A stretch of DNA of 64,000 bases. Source: Axinella damicornis (lineage: Eukaryota; Porifera; Demospongiae; Axinellida; Axinellidae). This document shows, piece after piece, positions 1-11,800 of this stretch (the first letter of the stretch is position 1; every line of letters begins with the position of its first letter). The position numbers and the translations under genes were made by a program. Under the pieces are notes generated by a model. The model was not told the DNA's origin and made no database searches. It worked only from the letters and a program-made list of their open reading frames with translations. Where the stretch lies: assembly GCA_963931865.1 (NCBI GenBank), contig OZ007505.1, forward strand, positions 6,385,273 to 6,449,272, written 5' to 3'.

Positions 1-2341
1 CTCAACTCGGTGAACTGAGGAAATCCAACACCATCAGTGCTCCACCCATGAATTACCTAGGACAAGTTCCCAAAGCTGCTGAGGCCGCCCAAGGTCCAGC
101 ACCTCAGAACACCAATTTAATGGCACAGGCAGCAAACCTGGCAGCAGCCACAGGCAGGAACGTCGGGGACTCGACGGTGGTGCACAGCGAGCAAGATGAG
201 AGCAACGAGGAGCTAAAGAGCACCCTGGATGAGAGATTGAAGAGCCTAATGGCACAGAAAACCTTTAGCAAGGCCATCCTCACGGAGTATTCTGACAGTG
301 GCTCGGAAGTGGACGGCAAACCTTACAGTCCCTCTGCGGAAGAGCTTTTCATCAGTAACGCCGGCAGTCCTGCAGACGATGACTCTATTCCCACTCCTAG
401 CATGGAGGCAATGACCCCAGATGACTCCAGCCCGCAGCTCAACATGGCAAACCCCATCCTGCAGGCATTGCTCAAGTCTCCCTCCGACAAGAAATCCAAG
501 GGGAAGGAGACCCCTCCCCCTCAGACCCAGCCCAGTGAACAGAAGCCTTCTATTCTTCCTGATGTAGACCCTGGCCTACTGCAGTCCATACTCAACAATG
601 TGAAAACCACCTCTACGGATAGTCCTCTGAAAGGCATCACCGCAGATGTTCATCCGAAAACAGTCACCCCTAATGTTCCTCTCAAAGTGGCCACGCCAAA
701 TATCTCTCTTGCAAAGAATCTGCCTCCTACCCCACCCTCAACAGTGAAGCAGGGGGTGTTCTCCAACTCTCCTGCAACGGACACCTCTACCCCCAAGCTA
801 CCACCCAAGGGAGCAGGTCTACCTGCTATTAAAGATCTGAGAATCACACCGACCCTCACCACACTACTGGACGAAATCTTCCCACAGCTCTCAAAGTCTC
901 TACAAAATGAGCGCAAGAGGAAGCAAGGGCCTAATGAACAGGGGCCACCATCAGAGTCCCCCCTGCCCACTACAAAGGTCCCTCGGATGGACACAGAAGC
1001 TCCGAAGCAACTGACTAATAGTGCATATGGTAGTGCTCCACCTGGTAAGCCAAAGTGTCCTCTACAATGGAGAGGTCTATTTTGGATGATGCTTTATGTG
1101 TTCATGGTTCGCTTAGTTGAGGTGTACACGTATTGTAGTATTCATAGCTGGCTTAGCTGAGGTGTTCTTACTTGCCTCTTTTCCAGGCACTTGGTATGGT
1201 GAGAAGAGCTCCTCTCCCCCTTTTGAGTGCCTGGGAATGACGCTATGTTCTTATGTATAACTAATTGCGTGGATGTGTACACGTGTTGTATGTTCAAGAT
1301 CATATATAGTGTTTGTCCAACCATTCAGGTAATGCTCCAGTTGGTTCCAGGACAGTCGGACCAAGTGAGGGAAGTCTGCACGCCCATCCTCCAAGGCCTG
1401 GATTTAATTCAGGTGGTCCTGTACGTCCCCAATTCTCTCCGAGGACTCCTGGAGTCCCTTCAGGATCTAGAATGCTTCCTCCGATCCACGGCACAACAGA
1501 AATGAGACTAACTAGACCGCCTTTCCCTGCCACGTCTCAAGGACCTACAAATAGACTGCCTTTCCCTGCCACATCTCAAGGGCCTATGAACAGACCGCCT
1601 TTCCCTCCCACGTCTCAAGGACCTACAAATAGACCGCCTTTTCCTGCCATATCTCAAGGGCCTATGAACAGACCGCCTTTCCCTCCCACGTCTCAAGGAC
1701 CTACAAATAGACCGCCTTTCCCTGCCAGGTCTCAAGGGCCTATGAACAGACCGCCTTTCACTCCCACGTCTCAAGGACCTACACATAGACTGCCTTTCCT
1801 CCCCACATCTCAAGGACTTACAAACAGACCACCTTTCTCCCCTGTGTCTCAAGGACCAACAAACAGGCCACCTTTCGCCCAAACTTCTCAAGGACCTACA
1901 AATAGGCCACCTTTTCCCAGGCCTTCCACATCTGCAAACAGACCGCCTTTCCCTCCCATGTCACAAAGACCTACAAATAGACTGCCTTTCCCCCTCACAT
2001 CTCAGGGACCTACAAACAGACTTCCTTTCCCTGGGCCTCCCACATCTCAGGGGTCTGTTGTAAACAGACCTCCTTTCCCTCCCACATCTCAAGGACTTTC
2101 AAACAAAACAGATATCCCCCCCACATCCCAAGGACTCAGAGCTCCTGGCCAATACAATATGGGGCCTCCTGTTGTACAGATGGTTCCCAGAATGCCACAT
2201 CCAGGTGGACCCACAGCAAACCACTTTAGTGGCTATCCCGATCACTCAAAGCAGCTTGCAGGATTTCCCAATCCCACGAACTTTGACCTTAGGGCACAGC
2301 CCCAAGGGCCCAGGTATGGACCAGTGAAGCAGTTCTTGTAG
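1..2341 (+). CDS. Proline-rich repeat protein, 5'-truncated (two visible exons)
   Basis: Two exons are visible, <3-1044 and 1329-2341. The frame is open from the window edge, so the ATG at 48 is probably internal. The junction is CCTG|gtaagc to ttcag|GT, phase 1, restoring a Gly codon; the stop is TAG at 2339-2341. The first exon encodes a Ser/Thr/Pro-rich, low-complexity segment with short hydrophobic motifs (NPILQALL, DPGLLQSIL) and a basic patch (NERKRKQG). The second encodes roughly 15 imperfect copies of a 13-residue unit like NRPPFPPTSQGPT. This composition is typical of disordered nuclear or RNA-processing scaffold proteins, but no diagnostic domain is visible. I considered an RPRD2/SETD1-like C-terminus and cannot support it. 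It converges on the DUF1152 gene downstream. Confidence 0.72.
1519..2110 (+). repeat. Coding tandem repeat, 39-bp unit
   Basis: About 15 imperfect units of 39 bp encode variants of NRPPFPPTSQGPT. Some units are shortened or extended (for example GPPTSQGSVVNRPP), but all keep frame. The repeat is entirely coding and translates as a proline-rich tract. Confidence 0.9.
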
Positions 2342-2954
2342 GACACACCCACAATAATCACATGATCATTATACAAGTTAGACCGCGGTCTGTCTCTTCT
2401 TATATGCATTCTTACGGTATTTTTATAGTTATGCTATTTGTGCATCTTCCGTTTACAACTTGTGATTCAAACTGCCAATAATCATGTTCAAGCACCAGTT
2501 GGCAGTGACGTACAGCCATAGTGCCCCCCCCCCATTTCTGTGGTTATAACTGGAAATTAATGCAGACGTACACTGACTGGCAAAAAATCTGTGCAATTGA
2601 TGACTCACCAAGATATATGTAACCATAACATAACCAAAACAGCACTACAATTAAAAAGTCATGCCATCCCTTGATTGCTTACATGGTCAACTGTTTCGGT
2701 GTCTAAGTGAGGCAACGTATATAGTTTCCAAAATTCTAAACACTGGGATTATACAACTCGCCGCTATAGGCCCTCTCCAGCGCAATTTAGAAGCAAAAGT
2801 GATTTAGGAGACGGCCTGGGGATGAGGCTAAACTAGCGTCATGTTGCTGCATGTTTGGAACATGTACAGTATTCTACCAAAATACGAAATCAATGCACAG
2901 GCACTTAAATAGTACCTGCAACATTCACACACATACACGTGCATGTTGTCTCCA
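2342..2954. other. Intergenic 3' flanks of convergent genes
   Basis: This stretch lies between the stop codons of two convergent genes. It contains a short poly-C run near 2523 and otherwise unremarkable AT-leaning sequence. No exon or RNA gene is visible. Confidence 0.6.
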
Positions 2955-4070
2955 TCACATGGGTAGCGAAATGGGTTTGCGTATCTTCCCCTCTTCTGTG
3001 GCCAGCTCCTGATGCTGCGCAATCACTCTCATCACATCAAATGCACTGCCTGTCCCCAGCAGCTTCTCTGAGTAGGGAATCTGCTCCACCAATCTGGCTA
3101 GGTCAAACGTCCAGAAGATTGGCATCAGGGGATTGATGAACAGCTGGGACCTACCTGTCCTTTGTGTAGAATGATGATTTCCAAAGTGTCCCTGCATTGC
3201 ATCAGTGATGGAGGCACTCACGATGGACGGCTGCATGCACTTGGCAACAGCTTGGTACCCCTCCATGTACAGCTGTCCCTCCACAGAGTGCTGGGGAATG
3301 GAGAAGCATCCATAGTAACCACCAGCTTTCTCCAGGGTTGCCACGTTCTCCAGAAACAGACCGTGAGAGACACCGTGAAATGAGTCCACTCCGAACCCGA
3401 TACACGTGAGCAGTTTAGTTTGCACCTCCTGAACAGAGTACACTGCAGTGATGCTGGTCTGATCCTCCACTGGAGTTCCCATCGACTCCTCATATCCAAA
3501 CATTAGGCTGTCTGTTCCTCCATCCACCAGCACAATTGCATTAATGTCATGCTCCAAGCAGATTTTTGTGTATGCTTTACTCAGCTGCTTCACGCCGGCC
3601 TCTCGGAAGAATGCATAGACCGGCACGCTCTCTCCAAACCGTTCTCTGAACCATTGACAGAGATAGTACTCTGGGAAGTAGCTGTTTGCAGAGGGTTTCA
3701 CTTGCATGTCATCAGTAACACGGACACACATCTCACAGAACGTACTGCTAGTCTTGCCAGGCAGGTCAGTGAAAGAAAAGTTGGCCAGATACACACTCTT
3801 CCCCTGCCTACGCAGAGCAAAGTAGAGGGGCAGTCCACTGAGGATATCATAGCCCCCTCCACACCCTGCCACCAATACCTTCCGTGCTGGAGCCAGGAGG
3901 TCAAATATCCTGGGCGAGATGATGCTCCAGGAGGCCTCCTGGAGGTACTCCACCAGAGATGGCTGAGTGACAGTTGCCTCTACAGCAGCTTTGCCTTCGG
4001 ATTCCGTGGAGTCTGCCATTCTCACTCTCTCATCGCTCGTCTGCCCGGAGAAGCAATTTAAACAAGACAT
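2955..4070 (-). CDS. DUF1152 domain protein, intronless
   Basis: A single uninterrupted 371-residue reading frame. After a short hydrophilic N-terminus it shows the glycine-rich motif VLVAGCGGGYDILSG near residues 65-80. It continues through YLANFSFTDL and an IVLVDGGTDSLMFGYE segment, the pattern I associate with DUF1152, a family of Rossmann-like proteins common in bacteria and archaea and patchy in animals. Its biochemical function is unknown to me. A second in-frame ATG (MADSTESE, residue 18) could be the true start. The lack of introns is unusual beside multi-exon neighbours and fits either retroposition or transfer from a prokaryote; the sequence alone does not decide. It is head to head with the tetraspanin, 144 bp apart. 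Confidence 0.8.
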   Translation of the reverse strand: MSCLNCFSGQTSDERVRMADSTESEGKAAVEATVTQPSLVEYLQEASWSIISPRIFDLLAPARKVLVAGCGGGYDILSGLPLYFALRRQGKSVYLANFSFTDLPGKTSSTFCEMCVRVTDDMQVKPSANSYFPEYYLCQWFRERFGESVPVYAFFREAGVKQLSKAYTKICLEHDINAIVLVDGGTDSLMFGYEESMGTPVEDQTSITAVYSVQEVQTKLLTCIGFGVDSFHGVSHGLFLENVATLEKAGGYYGCFSIPQHSVEGQLYMEGYQAVAKCMQPSIVSASITDAMQGHFGNHHSTQRTGRSQLFINPLMPIFWTFDLARLVEQIPYSEKLLGTGSAFDVMRVIAQHQELATEEGKIRKPISLPM

Positions 4071-4214
4071 GGCACATACATTATGAAGCTCGGAGGCGTG
4101 GTTGAATGGGTATGGGAGGGGCTAGTTGATAGTCATGTGACATAAACTGCCAGCTAGCTGCGCTGCAGGAATACGTATTACTGTTCACTTCTAGTTCTCC
4201 TCGAGTCTGCTGCC
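4071..4214. promoter_or_regulatory. Short shared promoter region, DUF1152 / tetraspanin
   Basis: Only 144 bp separate the two divergent start codons, so 5' UTRs and promoters of both genes must lie here or overlap. No clear TATA box is visible; this is inferred from geometry. Confidence 0.45.
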
Positions 4215-7181
4215 ATGGGACACAGCTACACTCCAAGCCAATGTATCCTGAGTTTCATCATCTTGTCCACTGTTGTAAGTCCTATATATTGTAGTCAAGC
4301 TGTAGTTACCCAGCACATTTCCAGACATGTTTTTTGCAGTATCCTTGTCTGAAATAGCCCACTCTAGCTTTCCTGCCGTGTGTACAGCATATGATTAGGA
4401 CTGGCATGCTGGACTTGAATTTAGTCCAGTGTGCTACTCCTAGGCCTCCTCATATGTTGTACATATGATGAGCACTAGCACACTAGGCTTGATAAGGTAA
4501 CAGAGGGTTTCCGGACAGTCTTTTAATTCCGGACACGCACTTCATGCCCCTCGCATTCGCTCCGTTAGTAGTTCTTCCGAATTATGGTAAGTCCGCATGC
4601 ATACCCTACCTTCCAAGATTTTGCAGTTGTTAGCAAAAACTGCTCCTAGAGAGCGAAAGCTGTGGCCGTGTCCCGAAACCCCCTGCTGTCCGGAAACCCC
4701 CTCCGTTACCTTAGTAGTCTCGGTACCAGACTATTCGCGCACGGTGGAATTATTCCACCGTGCGCGAATAGTCTGGTACCGAGACTAGCTTGATAGTGTG
4801 CCTAGTCTAGCGGGCTAGCACCTTGAATTTTCTCCACCACGGATCGACTCGCGTGACCACACAGAGTCTGGACCACTTTGCTTGAACTCTACTCGAAATC
4901 GTGCAGATTGTAGCTGTCACTTGTGGTATTTCAATTCGCTCAGTACAAGTGTTGAGGACTGACTGAAGTTGCCTGTGTTTGCTGCTCTTCAGCACAGCAA
5001 CCACACAGACAGAAGTACAAGCAGCGATCGAGGTTGTTGGGTCGAACTTGGGCTGATTGCATGGTGGATAAAGTGAAGGCTAGCATAGCCTCAAACCCAA
5101 GTGCTGAGGTTCAAGGCTAAGAGTGTCAGTGATCATCATATATTGTACACACTGCTCCCTGAGTCTTCAGGCCGCTTCATGTTGCTAAGCGCAGTACTTT
5201 GATTACACGGTGTGATACACCACCACACACACACACACAGGCGACAGTACTGCTGTGTCTCCTCTCCGCTGTCCTCCTCGTCATTGCTCCGGAACAACCT
5301 GCCTACTCTTTCAGCGGCAGGGTATTCACCTTCTACCCAGCCCTGGGGTTTCTGCTGTCTGCATTGTTAGCGGCGCCAGCTAGCCTGCTGGGCTGCTGGG
5401 CTCTTTGGAAGGACTCGAAGGGCATCCTCCTATTGGTGAGAGATTCCGCAGCAACAGCTGTGCACGTACTAATTGTGGCTGGTGCTAGCCTCATTTCCAG
5501 TCCCATACCCAGCGACGATAACCTGGGTGTGGGACTGGGAACGAGACTAGCTGGTGTGGTGTCACAGTCACAGATGTGAATAAGTATCTCCTGTATATCC
5601 AGTTCTCAGTGTTTGCGCTGACTGTGGCGGGACTGGAGCTTGCCAGCGGCGGTGTGGTACTTGCATTTACCTACACTGGTGAGGTAAGGGCAGTCGATTA
5701 ACTCTGTGACCCAAATCACATCATGATATACTCACCCCTCTCAGATTGAGATGTAAACTTCCTGCCTCGATATGCATCTTTCCTTCCTAGATCAGGAACG
5801 ACATCAGCAGTGCTCTTACTGTGGATATTGTGACATTCTCACAGGACGACAATACCAGCAATTCAGCCTTGGTGAACAAGCTGCAGAGAGAGGTAAGGGG
5901 TGGCACCATCCCCCTGCATGTGAATATTCTGATCCCAGACGTAGACTTCACCAACCCCAGAACAGAGACTGGCAACTGTGTTGTAGGCACATTGCATTTG
6001 TGTGCAATACACAATCGCCATGCGATTGATTGTGTGTATAATGAAGGTCAAGGTACAGGTATGGTGACAGCTGCAAGTTATTTAGGTGATTCCTTATCCA
6101 CACCTTCCCAGCTTCGTTCCCAGGCCTTCTACACCTCCAGTTGCATATTTTAGTGATCAAAAACTGGAGGTGTAGAAAGCCTGGGAATGGGGTTACGCTT
6201 TCCTCAACTTGTATCAGGAAAAGAGTCCAGAGCTATATAATATGTTTGTGAGACTAGTAGGCTGATTCTCACTGTGTTGTCATCACACCCATTGTTGGCG
6301 GCCATTTTTTTGAGAATCTTGCCAGTGGTATATACTTGGGGTGCACTACACAGTACACTTGAGGAAAGAAGAGACCCTTCTAGCTGCGTCTTGAAGCTAA
6401 ACTGTACATAATGAAAATATAATGGTTTGAGGCATGTGCTCGGAATGGGAGGGGCCAAGGTGTCCATGTAGCCACACCTCTGCAGGAACTTTGTATTGCA
6501 AGACGGGGGTGGGTCAGATCGACTACCGGCATTGACTTTGTACTAGGTGGGCTGCATGGATCTAGTTTCATTCCCATACCTTTCATCCAGGTCACTTCCA
6601 GCATACTAAAGCAATCCATACTGGGGACTGAGACTTAGGATCGATGAATCTCACTCCTGTCGTTGCTTGATAACTGTAATGTGATTTCACACACTCATAC
6701 ACCCAGTACTACTGCTGTGGCATTCATAACTACTCTGACTGGCGGTCGGCAGACCTCAACACGACATGGAACAGGCAGACAGGACCACCAGCACTTGCTC
6801 CTCAGTCCTGCTGCAAGCAGGAGAGCATCAACCCGGATAACTGCACGAACGATCCCTCCACTCTGTACAGTGAGGTACGCCTCAGTTAGTTTTACTTCCT
6901 GAAGGACTCCACTGATCAGTGTGTGCAATCCTGTTTTCACTGCAGGGATGCATGAACACGCTGCTATGGCGGCTGCAGATAGTGATCGATTGTATCTTTG
7001 CAGTCAGCGTGGTGGCTGGTGCCTTAGAGGTGAGGTGTGCTGTACACACAGTGCCAGTGCCGTACACACACAGTACCGTTTCAGACTCCTCTCTTCCTCT
7101 CTCGTACAGGTGGTGACTGGCTGTATGTCGTGCTATGGTGCATGGCTAATACGAAAGTATGAACATTACAACATCCTGTGA
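4215..7181 (+). CDS. Tetraspanin, seven exons
   Basis: Exons are 4215-4274, 5241-5435, 5603-5683, 5791-5892, 6707-6874, 6946-7029 and 7110-7181. All junctions are phase 0 with good GT/AG signals, giving 253 residues, a normal tetraspanin length. The protein has four hydrophobic segments. The large extracellular loop is diagnostic: NKLQRE joins YYCCGIHNYSDW across an intron (CCG motif), followed by PQSCC, a further Cys (PDNC) and GC before the fourth membrane segment. Several N-glycosylation sequons lie in the loop (NYS, NTT, NCT). Tetraspanins organise membrane microdomains with integrins and other partners; the partner here cannot be inferred. An AATAAA lies 184 bp after the stop. Confidence 0.93.
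4715..4787. mobile_element. 73-nt perfect palindrome (fold-back element)
   Basis: Two 36-nt arms are perfectly complementary around a single central T. The ends read TAGTCTCGG and CCGAGACTA, matching the TA(G)-ended hairpin family dispersed in this window. It lies in tetraspanin intron 1. Confidence 0.85.
6111..6193. mobile_element. Fold-back hairpin element
   Basis: Imperfect palindrome in tetraspanin intron 4. CGTTCCCAGGC and a stem with ACACCTCCAGTT on the left are matched by AACTGGAGGTGT and GCCTGGGAATG on the right. It belongs to the CCCAGGC-ended family. Confidence 0.75.
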
Positions 7182-7190
7182 CCATCTGCC

Positions 7191-7247
<57 letters not shown>

Positions 7248-7589
7248 CACTCCATTATTCACTCAACTAAGGCCAACACATTCCAGTCTAGTCAAACTGG
7301 ACTACAAGTTCATTACCTCGTGTTTCGTTGTGTTGCTGCATGTTTGTGTTCAAATTCAAGCCCCAATAAATTCCATTAAAACTTGAGGTAGGAAAATACA
7401 AACGGAGTATACATGTATGACATATATACTGGACAAGCATGCTGGCTATATATGCTAGTGTGTACAGCTACGCATTGTGTTTCAGATTAAGCCTAGAAAC
7501 AATATGTCAGAAAAAAAATTACTCTTAAGTTCTACAATATATGTACGTACATAACTGACGGGAAAGTGAGAAGATTGGAGGAGGAGAGC
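7182..7589. other. Tetraspanin 3' flank with poly-C/(CA)n tract and polyA signal
   Basis: A run of about 17 C followed by (CA)n lies at 7189-7245. AATAAA is at 7365-7370 and is the likely polyadenylation signal of the tetraspanin. No other gene is seen before the ARPP19 stop. Confidence 0.6.
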
Positions 7590-8525
7590 TCATTGTGCAA
7601 GAGGGCTCTGTGTGCTACTTGCCAATCTGCTTGGCTGCGTGCTACCCGCCAGTCTGCTTGGCTGTGCCAGTCTCGGCTGTACCGGTCTCGGCTGTACTGG
7701 TCTCGGCTGTGTGCTACCTGCCAGTCTGCCTGGGGGTATACCACCTGCCAGTCTGCCCGGGGGTATACCACCTTCCAGTCTGCCTGGGGGTATACCACCG
7801 GCCAGTTTGCTTGGATGTGACATGGGGAGTGGTCTTGCACCACTTGACTTGCCTATTAGCTGAGTGAGGTGAGGATTCACAGCATGAGGATAGGAAGCAA
7901 TCTCCTGCCTATCTTTCCTTGATTCCTGCATGTTGTAGTCACCCGAGTCGAAGTACTGTTTGCCTCCCTGAGAGAGGAGGGAACAGCAAGCAACTTTAAC
8001 CCTATGATTTTTCCAACACTCTTTGTTGTGTAATCTAACTCGATTTCATCACACCTGGTGTGGGTTTACACCAGAATTTGCCCGAGGAATCAGGGGAATG
8101 TGGCGTGGCATACCTGAGAGAGCTTCCTCTGGGCTACTGCTGACGGCTTCTTGCTAAACCCATATTTCTTCTGGAACTCTAACTGAGCAGAGGCATCTGC
8201 CTGAAGGAGAAAAATTTGGCAGATCAGTTAATTACAGGGGGCTATGGGGATGTCAACAACATACACAAGTCAGTTGGGATATTGGGGGGTTGATCATGAA
8301 CAACTCACACCGTTCTGGAGCATCACTCCTCACACACAGCGACATATCTATTCTATCCGCTGCATCGTAGGTATTTAGGTATGCTTTGTCAGTAGGTGAG
8401 ATAAGCAAGGTTGATGATACCTTCTTTGGGTCAAGGAAGTTTCCCGATTGGCGGTCCTCTTCGTTCTCTCCGTTTTCCTTGTCCCCGTTTTCAGGCTCCT
8501 TCGCCTCCTTCTCCACAGCAGACAT
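7590..8525 (-). CDS. ENSA: Alpha-endosulfine / ARPP19 family protein
   Basis: Three exons on the minus strand: 8525-8421, 8200-8114 and 7967-7590, all joined in phase 0, giving 189 residues. The N-terminus is acidic (MSAVEKEAKEPENGDKEN). Exon 2 gives LEFQKKYGFSKKPS. Exon 3 opens with the family signature KQYFDSGDYNM, whose Ser is the Greatwall kinase site in characterised ENSA/ARPP19; the phosphoprotein inhibits PP2A-B55 and drives mitotic entry. The C-terminus keeps an SKLAGG resembling the region of the vertebrate PKA site, but then extends into tandem GRLAGGIPP and PRPVQ units, making the tail longer than in known family members (about 110-120 residues). Whether it is ENSA or ARPP19 is not distinguishable. 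It is divergent from GLMP, 310 bp apart. Confidence 0.88.
7655..7815 (-). repeat. Coding tandem repeats in ARPP19 tail
   Basis: Three 27-bp units (7735-7815) encode GRLAGGIPP variants, followed by about three 15-bp units (7664-7710) encoding PRPVQ variants. All are in frame with exon 3. Confidence 0.85.
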
Positions 8526-8835
8526 GGCGCGTGCCAGAGAGCCACAAGGTCAACCCACAAAATAAAAGAAGGCCGTGTGTACGTACACAACCCGAATTCT
8601 TGCTGTGCTGGTAAATCACTTTGCCACGTGACCTCGTCCGGCCAGAGCTCGAGCTCGAGTCAGGTACTAGGTTGGTCTAGTCTGTCACTGTTTCTTGCGA
8701 GAGTTGCAGTACGCTCTTCAATATTTAATCTCTGCGTTCAATTTTATTCCACAGTGAGGCAGTCAACGTAGCTGGAGTCATATGGAGTAATGGTGACCAC
8801 ATTACTTTCTAATTAGAACGCATCCTGCTAAAAGT
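8526..8835. promoter_or_regulatory. Shared upstream region, ARPP19 / GLMP
   Basis: 310 bp lie between divergent start codons. It contains a GAGCTCGAGCTCGAG palindromic stretch near 8645-8660 and no TATA box close to either ATG. A bidirectional promoter is inferred from spacing only. Confidence 0.4.
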
Positions 8836-11800
8836 ATGATCATGAGGCCGTCAGCCTTGCTTCTGAGCGTGTTAGTGCTGTGCTGCTTGGGTGGGGTAGT
8901 CAGGAGCAGCTCTCAGCCATTGGAAGTGAGTTGAATGTTGACTTGTATGGTATATACATGTAGGCACTGCCTGCCATGCACAAGTTGCTGTGTGTGCTTG
9001 CATGTGACTAGCTTATAGCCAGGGTCTAGTCTTACAACCAGACCCTTTGTACAGGGAGGAGGAAGGGTCTGAGCGTGTGCCTACATTCAATTGTCCTGAC
9101 GGATTGTAATTATACGTGGGTAATTGGTGATCAACGGCATTATCTCGTGTATGATCACAATTGTCCTGCTCATTGCTCCCCTCAACTTTTGGCACACTGG
9201 AGAAAATTGTTTCCGTGACATCATTTGCAATCGATGTGGTCAAGTCAACATTCTGTCCTGGGGGACAACTTGAATGTAGGCGTGTGCCCAGACCCTTCCT
9301 CCTCCCCATGCGAAGGGTCTGGGACCACGACTAGCCAGGATCATGCACAACCCTCCAAGCATTTCATGCAGGATCATGCAGTTATTGTACAGATGAACAT
9401 GTGACTTTGGTTTGGGTCTTTTATTTCTACATCATCATGACGTCTAAATAGCTTCCATCCAAAGACCTTTTTTGTTTGCACCTAGCTGTTCAATGACTCC
9501 AGTTCACCTCTGGTAGCTCTGCTACAATTATTCATTGATCTTCAACATTGATGCAATCATTGGTCTTCCATAGTCACACGTAGATTAGCATCACAACGTG
9601 CACCTCCCCCCTAACATCACAATAACCATAGATAATATAAACCGGAGGTGGATGTGAAACGGTATGCATCCGCGGAGAGTACACGGAAATTCATTGAAAC
9701 AATCATTGCAACGGGTATATCAGACTATTATACGGAAATCTGCCAGTCTGCTGGCCAACTGGAGCACCTTTGAGCACTGTAAAGGTTCGTTCGACATTTT
9801 TACGCAGTAGCTGCTATGTAGCTGGATTATGAACGAGCAGCTACGACCAAGTACACTAAGCAACTGCTGCGTCCATCTAACACAAACCTTTGTGTGAGAT
9901 TATTACGGCGACGGAGGAAGGCAGCTGGTTGTTGACGATCGTTCTCAGCTTCAGAACCACGGAGCACTGCGAGAAACTAGTTTTACAGTGGTAACTCGCC
10001 CCTTTCCCCACGAAAGAACGGAGCGGACCTGCAAACCTCCGTAAACTAACCATTGCACCCGTTACAGTGAGTGTTTCACGCAAAATCGAATAAACGGAAG
10101 CGTTTCACATCCACCTCCGGTTTATATTATCTATGCAATAACGCAATGTGTGGAAACATAACCCCTAAAGACGTGCAGACATATGAGCATGCAAAGGAAT
10201 ACGTTACTCATTTCACAGCACATGGGACCTGTACAGTAGCCTGGCCCACAAAGCTACCAGTGCAGGACGACTGGTCATTGCTGATCCGTGTAGGATTCTC
10301 ATTTTGATCTGCCAGTGAATGCACAGCCAACCGCCATTTGTATAACGCACTGCATCCTAGCGGATCCCGAGTACAAGACTACACAATGACATCATCTTGT
10401 CTCTTTATTTCAGGTGTGCAGTATGTTGGCTCCATTAGGTAACCTGAACGTTAGCAACCAGACTGCCAACCACACCGAGAGTTTGTATATGCCGGATCTC
10501 ATCTACTATCAGGTGATGCGTCCCAATAACACGGACTGCATGCACTATGCCTGGAGTGTGCGGACGTTCCCGACACTGTTCGTATCACAGACAGAGGGCC
10601 AGTGTGCACCCCAAAACCACTGCAATATTAGCTACAATCTCGAGGACTTCTCTCAAGACCAGAGCTATGGCTCAGTGGATATACCAGGCAAGGAAGGAGA
10701 CTTTGCTATGGCCCTCATCTTGCACCGACTGATAGAGTTCAAAGTCACCGATAAGAGTGAAGCAAGTGACCTCTTTGACCCAACCCAGGCCTGCAACGCT
10801 AGCAACCCGAACTATAACAGCACTTACTTGGATGACACTGAACTGGAGTGGAGCTCCAACATTGACGATAAGACTTTAATGGCACAGAGTACAATGGACA
10901 ACTCCACCTTCCATTTCACCATTCGGGTAAGTGCTTGTGTGTACTGTGTGAGTGAGTGGTGTTTGAATGTATGCTGTGTGATTTGCATTTCCTGCAGTAT
11001 AACCTTCCATCCTCTACCGATGACGCCCGCCTGCCATACTTCCCTAGTACCCTCTACACCGAGAACTCGACCACACTTGACCTGGCAATACTGGACTACA
11101 CTTACCAGCTATCAACTTCCAAGTCTCCCGCATCCCGGCTCGCCCTGGAGCTACTGCTGGTTCATGGACCAAATACCCTCAACGGGAGTCGTTCAATGAC
11201 CCGTACCATTGACGACGAACACACACCGTCCGTGTTCCAGACTATCCAGTACCTCTTTGGCAATTCCTCCGTTGGCTACATCCAGTGGAAGCCCATCTCC
11301 TACCAAAACAGTGCCAATAGGGCCACTACCTCCTCACAGCAGGCCAATGTGCTCTTTGCGGATGGGAGTGATGTCAAACCACTGCCTCGCAGCCTTGCCA
11401 GCGCACTGTTCAACAGAAGCACAGTCAACGTGACCAGAATGTTCATGGTGTTCGGCTCTTCCGGAGATGATACCTACATGAACTCTGAGTACATGACATG
11501 GTAAGAGACAAGGCCAGTGGTGGTTGCCATGTGACCTTGTTCCCTAGATTTTAAAACATGATGGAAGCAGAAGAGATGATGTATGAATGACGTGTGGTGG
11601 ACCAAAGGAGAGTGGCATCAGCAGTGTGTACAAAGTTGTCACCAATGCAGCTACTCGATTGTGCATGTCTTGCTCCGACACGCCCCACAATGTCGTGTAT
11701 TCCACTAGTTATGTAGGTAGCTGTACAGCATGGGGCAACACCAAGTGGGGGTACCAAGAGTTGCCATTACCATAGCAACAGATTTCAGATGATCTCATTG

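Noticed and set aside
5893..6706. Missing tetraspanin exon between KLQRE and YYCCG
   Set aside because: Direct splicing is phase 0 and yields the normal residue spacing before the CCG motif, so no extra exon is needed.
7566..7867. Repetitive frames on both strands around 7.6-7.8 kb
   Set aside because: Only the minus-strand frame continues the endosulfine exon in phase; the others are shadows of the same minisatellite.
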